This document shows, one piece after another, positions 45,441 to 52,069 of a stretch of 64,000 nucleotides of DNA; position 1 is the first letter of the stretch, and each line of letters starts with the position of its first letter. Under the pieces are notes generated by a model that saw only the letters and a list, made by a program, of their open reading frames with translations, did not search any database and was not told the DNA's origin. Position numbers and translations under genes: made by a program. The DNA is from Alteromonas_F sp964429915 (lineage in GTDB: Bacteria > Pseudomonadota > Gammaproteobacteria > Enterobacterales > Alteromonadaceae): positions 62,001 through 126,000 of the forward strand of contig CAYSDZ010000004.1 in assembly GCA_964429915.1 (NCBI GenBank), given 5' to 3'.

Positions 45441-46184
45441 ATGAAATTTGACGACGCAAAAAAATTACTCAAAAAAAAATATCGCCAACAATTAGAGCAC
45501 TTCTTGTTGGAAGGCGAGCATTTGCTGTTGGAATTAGATAAAAGGTTAAATGACTTAGCAAATCCTCCCGTTATTACGCTTTTTTTGACTCAACAACATG
45601 CGGCAATAACAACGCGTTTGCATGCTCAATATAATGGTATCGTGATTTCTGAAAAGCAAATGCTGGCTTTAAGTGATACTCAAACTCCACAAGGAATTGT
45701 TGCTTGTGTGCCAGTTTACTTTTTGAATATATGCCGTCAAAACGCCAAGCCCCCTTCTCGTTTTATTTATCTGCATGAAATACAAGATCCTGGTAATTTA
45801 GGCACCATTATCCGCACTTTAGCTTGGTTTAACGGTTTTGGTTTGCTCATCAGTCCAAACAGTGTTGATGTATTTAATGCTAAAGTGCTGCGAGCCAGTA
45901 TGGGCGCGTTGTTTCACTTACCTATAGAGCAAGACGTTTTATTTGAAAGCTTACCCTCTCGGTTCAAGCAATTTGCTGTTTTAGATTTGCATGGACAAAC
46001 CATTCAATCGGATTCATTTGGCCATTTCGATTGCTATTTGTTTGGTAATGAAGCTCGTGGTGTACCCAGACAGTTTTTAAGTGAGCTTGATTCAATCCCC
46101 TTCACCATTGAAGGCGATGGTCAGATAGATTCATTGAATCTAGCTATGTCTGTAGGTATGTGTGCGTATCGCCTTAGTTGCTAA
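45441..46184 (+). CDS. TrmH/SpoU-family RNA 2'-O-methyltransferase
   Basis: A 247-residue methyltransferase with a deep trefoil-knot SpoU domain. Motif 1 is HEIQDPGNLGTIIRTLAWFN, motif 2 is YLFGNEARGVPRQF and motif 3 is IDSLNLAMSVGMCAY. An N-terminal L30e-like substrate-binding domain covers residues 1 to about 95 (FLLEGEHLLLEL). The family methylates ribose in rRNA or tRNA. Closest types are RlmB/TsnR-like; the exact target is uncertain. Divergent from rlmE, it ends 4 bases before the convergent phosphatase gene. Confidence 0.88.
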   Translation: MKFDDAKKLLKKKYRQQLEHFLLEGEHLLLELDKRLNDLANPPVITLFLTQQHAAITTRLHAQYNGIVISEKQMLALSDTQTPQGIVACVPVYFLNICRQNAKPPSRFIYLHEIQDPGNLGTIIRTLAWFNGFGLLISPNSVDVFNAKVLRASMGALFHLPIEQDVLFESLPSRFKQFAVLDLHGQTIQSDSFGHFDCYLFGNEARGVPRQFLSELDSIPFTIEGDGQIDSLNLAMSVGMCAYRLSC

Positions 46185-46187
46185 TTG

Positions 46188-46976
46188 TCAAAAAGATAAG
46201 GGCAAGGTGCTATCTAAAATGTTATCTTGCGAAACAGACGCTAAATGGGAATTTCCTTTGCCTAGTTGGTTGTACACATAAATACACGTAACGTTATCTT
46301 TTGCCTGTCGAGCTAAGGCTGCATCTACCAAAACTGATGCCATATTTTTGCATCCATTATTAAGCAGCACATGTTCAAGTTCGTCGTCGTTAATGACCTT
46401 ATTAAGACCATCGCTACACAACAAAAACTGGTCTTTAGCTAGGAGGTCAACACTTAACACACTGAGTTCTATCGTACTGGCTGCGCCTATGGCGCGCGTA
46501 ATCACGTTGGCTTGAGGATGCTTTTCTGCTTCTTCGTCACCGATTAGTCCTGCGTCTAATAGGTCTTGCACATGGCTATGATCGCGAGTTAAACAGCTTA
46601 ACTGTCTGTTTCTCAAACGGTAAACTCGACTATCTCCAGCCCAAATACAATGAGCGTATTGATGATCAATCAACAACACCACCACTGTACTGCCGATCAC
46701 GCAGTGCTGAGACTGTGCAAGCGCCCAAACTTGCGTGTTAACGCGGTGGAGCGTTTCTGATATTTGTTTAGTCGATATAGGATTTTTCGATGTTGCCAGA
46801 GTGTGTAAGGCCTCTGTTATAGTACGACTTGCAAGGTCGCCTTTGGAGTGCCCTCCCATTCCGTCAGCGACACACCATAACATTTGCTTAGGATTATCAC
46901 TAAAAGCGTCTTCATTCACTTTTCTTACCGTTCCGATGTCAGTTTTTGCACTAGACACCCACTCAGTTTTACTCAT
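46188..46976 (-). CDS. pppA: PP2C Ser/Thr phosphatase, probable T6SS regulator PppA
   Basis: A 262-residue soluble PP2C phosphatase. Metal-binding motifs are VRKVNEDAF, CVADGMGGHSKGD, WAGDSRVYR (with the conserved Asp) and LCSDGLNKVINDDELE near the C-terminus, followed by KDNVT. In the threonine-phosphorylation pathway PppA dephosphorylates the FHA protein and turns firing off. The presence of tagH and tagF in the same window supports this role. It lies 3.5 kb from tagF, and is separated from the partner-like kinase at 49.6 kb by an accessory insert. Confidence 0.88.
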   Translation of the reverse strand: MSKTEWVSSAKTDIGTVRKVNEDAFSDNPKQMLWCVADGMGGHSKGDLASRTITEALHTLATSKNPISTKQISETLHRVNTQVWALAQSQHCVIGSTVVVLLIDHQYAHCIWAGDSRVYRLRNRQLSCLTRDHSHVQDLLDAGLIGDEEAEKHPQANVITRAIGAASTIELSVLSVDLLAKDQFLLCSDGLNKVINDDELEHVLLNNGCKNMASVLVDAALARQAKDNVTCIYVYNQLGKGNSHLASVSQDNILDSTLPLSF

Positions 46977-47135
46977 CTGTTTTCTAACAAGCGATTTTTA
47001 TTGAGACTGTTACGAAACTGACACTCATATTGTTGCAGTCTTGTTGCAATCATACATTTAATGTTCACTAAAGCCACACGACGGGATTATACTTTGCTCA
47101 TATTTCAGCCAAATAGCGATCACAAATAGGCAGCT

Positions 47136-47633
47136 CTAAACCTCAAGACCGCTCTGCTTCTGTTCAATATCGATGTTTGCGATACGAGCGATTCGGTAGC
47201 AATCGTTAATAAATTTTATAACGTCGTTACCCTCACTCATTTGCATATTTCTTGTCATTGGGGTGTTCGGTGCTGTCGGTGCTTTGTAATTATCCCGCAT
47301 TGCGTTATAGATTATCGCTGCCCGAGACATACCAAAACTGATGCCCTTAACTCGCTTAATGCCTGCAAAGTTCATAACCGCCGCATCCGGCGTTGGTTGG
47401 GCGGTAATAGCAACTCCCTGTAAACCTTTGACTGGCTTGGTTGAAAGTGGACTAATGTTTTCAAAGGCCTGTCTTGCCCCTCCCTGCTCCTGATATACCT
47501 TGAGCAGTTTGATACCGTTGTCGAGCTCTTCTTTATTCTGACAATACAAGACAATCTTATCAGCACGATGTTTTGAAAGCGGTCCTGGAACAATGAGTTT
47601 TCCTGACGATGGAACATCTGAATGAGCGTCCAT
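47136..47633 (-). CDS. Hypothetical protein, 165 aa, downstream of the Rhs fragment
   Basis: I do not recognise this protein. It starts at ATG 47633, 24 bases after the stop of the 132-aa gene, with no clear ribosome site. It contains a beta-rich LIVPGPLSKHRADKIVLYC start, a Gly-containing turn (KGISFGMSRAAIIYNAMRD), and no signal peptide, membrane span or nuclease motif. Because it follows a Rhs core fragment and sits in an accessory insert, it may be a cargo, immunity or orphan gene of a lost polymorphic toxin, which is inference only. Confidence 0.5.
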   Translation of the reverse strand: MDAHSDVPSSGKLIVPGPLSKHRADKIVLYCQNKEELDNGIKLLKVYQEQGGARQAFENISPLSTKPVKGLQGVAITAQPTPDAAVMNFAGIKRVKGISFGMSRAAIIYNAMRDNYKAPTAPNTPMTRNMQMSEGNDVIKFINDCYRIARIANIDIEQKQSGLEV

Positions 47634-47656
47634 ATGATAGGCAAGATAGCAAAAGA

Positions 47657-48055
47657 CTATCGGTGAATAAAAGGTCCTCGGAGCATTCTCGTTTCGTTGT
47701 CAAAGATACTTTTTGAGTACTGCTTAGAAATCTGCTTTTGCAACAGGACGAGTTTCGACGAATCCTTGTCAAGTAATTCGTTGAGGTAACCGGCCATCTC
47801 GGCAATGCTGTTTCCAGAAAGCTTCACGCTCCTGTGGCTTTGAAAATAGAACGTTAGATTTGCACATTTTTGAAAATGTAATTCGATTTCTTCTAGCACC
47901 GAGCAAAGACCGGGGTCACGAATACAATCGAAATAATTGTAGTAATTGTATATTCGGCGCGTTCGCGCCTCTGCACCTTGCGCCTGCATTACGTAATGAC
48001 GGTTGTGCCATGCTTTGAGCGCAAACTCCAAAAAGCCAGCCGAGGGGTCGGACAT
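47657..48055 (-). CDS. Hypothetical protein, 132 aa, candidate orphan immunity or toxin piece
   Basis: A 132-residue, mostly helical protein that I do not recognise. An AGGAAA ribosome site lies about five bases before ATG 48055, so it is probably translated. It starts 43 bases after the stop of the Rhs core fragment, where a toxin tip or an immunity gene is expected. Aromatic and basic residues cluster in IYNYYNYFDC. No catalytic motif, signal peptide or transmembrane segment is visible. Confidence 0.5.
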   Translation of the reverse strand: MSDPSAGFLEFALKAWHNRHYVMQAQGAEARTRRIYNYYNYFDCIRDPGLCSVLEEIELHFQKCANLTFYFQSHRSVKLSGNSIAEMAGYLNELLDKDSSKLVLLQKQISKQYSKSIFDNETRMLRGPFIHR

Positions 48056-48097
48056 AAGCTTTCCTGTTAAATAATCAGTCTGAAACGCATTGATTTT

Positions 48098-48262
48098 TCA
48101 ACCTACGGGATGCGGTTTTGAGAAGTTGCAGCGCGGGTTACTTACGTATGAGTATCTGTTAAATGTAGATATGTCAGACGGTTTATATCCAACCGGATCA
48201 TTCGAATAAAACCGCCCGATCACTGGAACATAATATCGTGCCTGCATATACAGTAATCGATT
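48098..48262 (-). pseudogene. Orphan Rhs-repeat core fragment
   Basis: A 54-codon frame on the minus strand between yhaV and the 132-aa gene. It reads LLYMQARYYVPVIGRFYSNDP, then STFNRYSYVSNP and KPHPVG before a TGA. This is the highly conserved Rhs-associated core (YMQARYYDPVIGRFYSNDP, FNRYAYV-NP, DPDG), with the final DPDG altered. A stop lies directly upstream (TAA at 48263-48265) and no ATG or ribosome site precedes it. It is the leftover C-terminal end of a large rhs gene whose upstream part is gone. Confidence 0.85.
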
Positions 48263-48297
48263 TTATGAGCCGCTTATTCTGAGCAGTTCAAAGACGA

Positions 48298-48786
48298 TTA
48301 TTTATCTGATGTTAGAGCAGAAGCCATTTTTAAAAGAGCGTCCCAACTATCAGGTGGATTACCTGAGGCCAGCATTTTAGCAAACACTTTATATGCATCG
48401 TTTTTGCCTTCATATGCGCGTTTGGTTTTTTCATCGTTAACCCACGCATAAACAATCATTTTAGAGGCTTGATGATAACGAAAAAAGAGTCGATATTGTT
48501 GGAAGAACTTTGCTCTGAACCAGTGTTTATTGTGGTCACCTAGTGTTGAACCCTGGCGGTAGTCTGGCACATTAGGGTCGCTTGGAATAATGTCGAAAAT
48601 GAGTTTTTCTATCGCTGCGAGCCGCTTAGTCGCGTTTTTCTTTTTGTACCCGATAGGGTCTCGTGCATTAAAAGCGTTAACTTGAGCCGTCAACGATGCT
48701 AACTGCTCTACAAACAAAGGATGGGCATAAAGCGTCCACCCATTTTTCACAACCCTATTTTTAAAAACATTAACACTTTCCGCCAA
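48298..48786 (-). CDS. yhaV: YhaV-family ribonuclease toxin
   Basis: A 162-residue type II toxin of the RelE-like YhaV family. It cleaves mRNA and rRNA when free of its antitoxin PrlF. The diagnostic core is WTLYAHPLF, RQGSTLGDHNKHWFRAKFFQQYRLFFRYH, VYAWVNDEKTKRAYE and DAYKVFAKMLASGNPP. It starts at TTG, overlapping the end of prlF, as usual for the coupled pair. Length and motifs agree with the E. coli protein. It probably acts in the cytoplasm. Confidence 0.93.
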   Translation of the reverse strand: MAESVNVFKNRVVKNGWTLYAHPLFVEQLASLTAQVNAFNARDPIGYKKKNATKRLAAIEKLIFDIIPSDPNVPDYRQGSTLGDHNKHWFRAKFFQQYRLFFRYHQASKMIVYAWVNDEKTKRAYEGKNDAYKVFAKMLASGNPPDSWDALLKMASALTSDK

Positions 48787-48788
48787 AA

Positions 48789-49118
48789 TCAGTCGTCGTC
48801 TTCGTCTAGTGGCGCGTTCAAATCAATTTCAACACCCTCTACCAACGATTGAATAGACGCTTGCATAGCAGGACTTAGTGCTTGAATATTCTCTGGGTGT
48901 TGCTCGATATCATTGCCTAAAAAAGCCAAAAATGAATTTAACGCAGGATCATCTTCAGAGGGCTCGGCACGCGATAACGTTACACTACCGTTAGGCTCCA
49001 CCGTAAACCTGATTTTATCTTTTTTACCCAAATGCAGTGCTTTGCGCACAACGCTAGGCACGGTCGTTTGATATCGATCCGTCAACGTTGATTCAGTTTG
49101 TAAGGGTAATTGCGGCAT
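48789..49118 (-). CDS. prlF: PrlF (SohA) antitoxin
   Basis: A 109-residue antitoxin with the SpoVT/AbrB-type swapped-hairpin DNA-binding fold at residues 8 to about 55 (ESTLTDRYQTTVPSVVRKAL, then IRFTVEPNGSVTL). The acidic C-terminal half (LNSFLAFLGNDIEQHP, DLNAPLDEDDD) matches PrlF. I chose ATG 49118 because GAGGATAGCAAC lies in front; an upstream ATG at 49142 overlaps the operator. It neutralises YhaV and represses its own promoter, probably through the perfect palindrome just upstream. Confidence 0.93.
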   Translation of the reverse strand: MPQLPLQTESTLTDRYQTTVPSVVRKALHLGKKDKIRFTVEPNGSVTLSRAEPSEDDPALNSFLAFLGNDIEQHPENIQALSPAMQASIQSLVEGVEIDLNAPLDEDDD

Positions 49119-49146
49119 GTTGCTATCCTCAATTAAGTACATAAAT

Positions 49147-49174
49147 CAATGGTAATGCATTTGCATTACCATTG
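49147..49174. promoter_or_regulatory. Perfect 13-bp inverted repeat, probable PrlF operator
   Basis: CAATGGTAATGCA (49147-49159) and TGCATTACCATTG (49162-49174) form a perfect palindrome around TT, 28 bases upstream of the prlF ATG. PrlF represses its own promoter in E. coli; this is the obvious binding site candidate. As RNA it would also form a strong hairpin, but it lies before the gene. Confidence 0.75.
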
Positions 49175-49582
49175 CTAGCTTTGATCAATATAAACGCTCA
49201 TCACTCAAAGCTGAGGGATGACTTTTGTTGTACACCTCACCAAGTTTGGTGTGAGACTCATGCGTGTTCAAGCACTATTTTATGATGGGGCTTTTAGGCG
49301 CCAAAGTCGAAATCCCGTTGGATAACATAGTCGTTCGCTAAGTAACCATTGAGCACATCATCTACAAGTAACACCGCACTTTCGGCCATGCGTCTTGCGC
49401 CACAGCTTGGGCTTAAGTACGTTTATCTTCTAACTCATCCAAGCAATCAAACATGGTTACACAATTGATCTCACCGTGACTAAGGCCACGAGATAACCTT
49501 CACAAGAAGACTGTACTGTGCAACTTATGCCATAACGCTGACGTAACGTTCAATTTATCCTTCATAAAACCGTGTTTAGAGA
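49175..49582. other. Intergenic stretch between prlF operator and the T6SS kinase, holding only the IS91 relic
   Basis: About 408 bp. It contains the IS91 relic, an imperfect inverted repeat (CTCACCAA-GT-TTGGTGTGAG around 49230-49251) and the promoter region of the kinase gene. I see no intact gene, tRNA or clear terminator. The relic and the repeat mark the right boundary of the accessory insert. Confidence 0.4.
49294..49413 (-). pseudogene. IS91-family (Y2) transposase fragment, N-terminal part
   Basis: On the minus strand the frame reads SPSCGARRMAESAVLLVDDVL, matching the zinc-finger start of IS91-type transposases (FCPSCGARRMAESAALLVDEVL) with the first Cys changed to Ser. After about 21 residues the match is lost and the frame ends at 49294. 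A short open piece in another frame lies just upstream (49413-49496). The rest of the transposase is not adjacent. It is on the same strand as the C-terminal IS91 fragment at 1.5-1.7 kb. Confidence 0.65.
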
Positions 49583-51346
49583 ATGCTGAATAAAAAAATT
49601 GGCCGCTACGAAATCAAGGAAATTATCGGTGAGGGTGCAATGGCGACCGTCTATCGCGCATTTGATCCTGAAATAAATCGTTCTGTTGCCTGTAAAATTT
49701 TAAAAGCCGAACACTGTATAGACGAGGAATATACCTCGCGATTTCTGCGAGAAAGTAAAGCCGCTGGTGCCTTATCACATTCATCAATTGTCACTATTTA
49801 CGATGTCGGTACCTTTGAGGGTGCTCCGTATATCATGATGGAACTCATTGAAGGAAACGATCTCGGCGAGACGCTCATTGAACAGCAAACATTTACATCA
49901 AAAGAAACACTCAACATTGCCTTGCAATTAGCACAAGCTTTAGATTATGCGCATACTGCAAAAGTGGTACACCGAGACATTAAACCCGACAATATAATTT
50001 TAATGTCAGATAAGACAACCATTAAGATTGCCGATTTTGGCATCGCTCGAACCAACGACACGAATGAGTTGCAAGCCACTAGAGTCGGCGCAATTCTGGG
50101 CACACCTCGTTACATGTCGCCTGAGCAGGCATTGGGCGATGAGATTGACGGACGTTCCGACCTTTTTTCTGTCGGCGTTATCATGTATGAAATGCTCACT
50201 GGAAAAAAAGCGTTTGATGCTAACTCCATGAGCACGCTAATGTTGCAAATTGCACAGAAACAACCTGCTCCACTTAAAACAGTTGCGCCCGAAGTACCCG
50301 CTGGTTTAAGACAAATCGTTCAAAAGCTGTTACAAAAGTCTCCCAACAAACGATTTCAAACAGGCCAAGAGCTGGCTGATGCAATAAAAGCTGAACTCGG
50401 TATGTTTGAAGTTCAGCTAACAGAACAGCGAAAACAACGGTTAATACCGCTCCGATACAAATGGACCATCAGTGCCGTTGCAGTGGTTTCTTGTGTTTTA
50501 GCAGTGAGTATGAAGTTGATGTTCGTTGTGCAATCGTCTGTTATGACAAAGCAAGCAGTAGAAGCAGGATCGTTATTCGCTAAGTTTATTGCAGTTCAAG
50601 CACTCCCCTTGCTCAAGCAGCAAAACTGGCAAACCTTGCAACAAACAATGCAAAATGCAGCAGGCAGGGAAAGTTTTGCTTATCTTATCGTTACTGATAA
50701 AGAGGGTAAAATACGTGCATCAAGTGAAGTAAGTCGTATCGACGAGTACTATAAAGAAAATGAAAATTCGGTTTGGATAAGTCGTACAAACGATGTGTAT
50801 ACCACAAGTACAAGCTCTCAAGGTGAACCGAGCTTATTTCATCTAGAAACACCCATTTTGGATGGCGAGTCAGAAATAGGCAGTATTATCCTTGGTATTT
50901 CACAAAAGCAGCTTGCTGAACTTAAACAAGTCACTGCGATTTTCATGCTAGTTTTGGGGGTGTTAGTAGTGCTTTTAATCGCCGTTGTTATGTTTGTGTT
51001 GGGCGGTAGCGTTACCACCCCTCTCCGAGCGCTAAGCATTACTATGCAGCAGCTTCAATCCGGAAATTTTGACGCGCGTATGTCTCTTAAACGCAAAGAT
51101 GAGTTAGGTAAGGTCTTCGACGTATTTAATGAGATGGCCGCCTCAGTTCAACATCGTTATTCCGATGTAAAAGACGAGCTGATTTTTGCAGAAACTAAGC
51201 TAGCTGAATGGCGAATTCATGCGGTGACCCATTCTCTACCACAGGCCGCAGCTAGACATAAAACGCAGGACGAGCGACCAAATGAAAACACCGATAAAAC
51301 CATTGTCAACATGGGTCGTTCAGCCACACCGCCTATTGAAAATTAA
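49583..51346 (+). CDS. Membrane Ser/Thr protein kinase with C-terminal sensor and HAMP, PpkA-like
   Basis: A 587-residue kinase. The Hanks domain is at 8 to about 270: GEGAMATV (16-23), Lys38, HRDIKPDN (130-137), DFG (151-153) and GTPRYMSPEQ. TM1 is at 294-316, a Cache/sCache-like extracytoplasmic region at 320-445, TM2 at 451-473 and HAMP at about 474-526, ending in a charged tail. PpkA-type kinases phosphorylate the FHA protein to start T6SS assembly. Here HAMP comes after the sensor and has no output domain behind it, so the tail probably signals back to the kinase across the membrane. It carries the same parts as the kinase at 13.8 kb in reversed order. The gene converges with the response-regulator gene. 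Confidence 0.88.
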   Translation: MLNKKIGRYEIKEIIGEGAMATVYRAFDPEINRSVACKILKAEHCIDEEYTSRFLRESKAAGALSHSSIVTIYDVGTFEGAPYIMMELIEGNDLGETLIEQQTFTSKETLNIALQLAQALDYAHTAKVVHRDIKPDNIILMSDKTTIKIADFGIARTNDTNELQATRVGAILGTPRYMSPEQALGDEIDGRSDLFSVGVIMYEMLTGKKAFDANSMSTLMLQIAQKQPAPLKTVAPEVPAGLRQIVQKLLQKSPNKRFQTGQELADAIKAELGMFEVQLTEQRKQRLIPLRYKWTISAVAVVSCVLAVSMKLMFVVQSSVMTKQAVEAGSLFAKFIAVQALPLLKQQNWQTLQQTMQNAAGRESFAYLIVTDKEGKIRASSEVSRIDEYYKENENSVWISRTNDVYTTSTSSQGEPSLFHLETPILDGESEIGSIILGISQKQLAELKQVTAIFMLVLGVLVVLLIAVVMFVLGGSVTTPLRALSITMQQLQSGNFDARMSLKRKDELGKVFDVFNEMAASVQHRYSDVKDELIFAETKLAEWRIHAVTHSLPQAAARHKTQDERPNENTDKTIVNMGRSATPPIEN

Positions 51347-51977
51347 GTAACAATCCCGTCCGCTCAGCAGTTTGTACGGCTTGGGTTCTGTTTTCCGCGC
51401 CTAGACATTGAATGACTTTGGATACGTATTCTTTAGCGGTATGTGGCGAAATATTTAGTGCTCTTGCGATTTCTTTATTCGTTTTACCTTGCGCCATATA
51501 ACTTAAAGTTTGCAATTGTCGCTCAGACAAAGCATAGCAATGATCGCTTGTTGACTCACTTTCTATAACGATGTCGCCCTCTAAAACGCGCTTGATGCCT
51601 GCAATGAGCGCTTTTTTGGTCGTACTTTTGGCAATAAACCCATTAACGCCAAGGTCGATGATATTGCGGATGTTAGTGTCGAAATCTAATGATGAAATAA
51701 CGATTATAATCAGGGTGGGAGACGCGAGTTTAACTGCTTTTATGCCTTCAAGGCCCGTCGCACCGGGCATTTTCATATCTAACATGACTAAATTTATATC
51801 GGGATTTTTATTCAGCATGTTCAACGAAGATTGAAAATCTCGCGCTCTATAAATCTGTGCACTAGGAATAAATTCCTGCAAAACGAGCGCTAGGCCATCT
51901 CCATAAAGATCGTGGTCTTCTGCGATTAAAATTTTATCTACCGAGTAAGGGTTATTGTTTTCGCCTATCACAAACAC
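51333..51977 (-). CDS. NarL/FixJ-type response regulator
   Basis: A 214-residue DNA-binding response regulator. The receiver spans about 14-130, with the acidic pocket AEDHD and phospho-acceptor Asp67 in LVMLDMKMPG, Ser in VISSLDF and Lys in FIAKSTTK. The LuxR-type HTH is at about 150-205 (LSERQLQTLSYMAQGKTNKEIARAL, then KEYVSKVIQCLGAENRTQAV). It follows the histidine kinase gene by 92 bases on the same strand and is its likely partner. Targets are unknown. The stop lies within the end of the kinase gene on the other strand. Confidence 0.92.
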   Translation of the reverse strand: MFVIGENNNPYSVDKILIAEDHDLYGDGLALVLQEFIPSAQIYRARDFQSSLNMLNKNPDINLVMLDMKMPGATGLEGIKAVKLASPTLIIIVISSLDFDTNIRNIIDLGVNGFIAKSTTKKALIAGIKRVLEGDIVIESESTSDHCYALSERQLQTLSYMAQGKTNKEIARALNISPHTAKEYVSKVIQCLGAENRTQAVQTAERTGLLLNFQ

Positions 51978-52069
51978 AACTCGTTTTTAATATAAAATAG
52001 TATACAAAAAGCAAGTTATAACTAGCCTTGAAGATAAAAGCAAATGCTTGGGTTGGCTTTCGACGGATT

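Noticed and set aside
47372..47805. Overlapping 81- and 90-codon frames in the insert
   Set aside because: They overlap the 132- and 165-aa genes out of frame; the 132-aa gene has a clear ribosome site and the others do not.
1498..49413. Whole T6SS region as an intact mobile island bounded by IS91
   Set aside because: Core genes (rlmE, gloA, the RbgA-like GTPase, a pitrilysin) lie inside and no integrase, attachment site or matching direct repeat was seen.
49413..49496. Short open piece upstream of the IS91 N-terminal relic, reading LSRGLSHGEINC onward
   Set aside because: About 27 codons, no start and no convincing match; it may be part of another relic but cannot be assigned.
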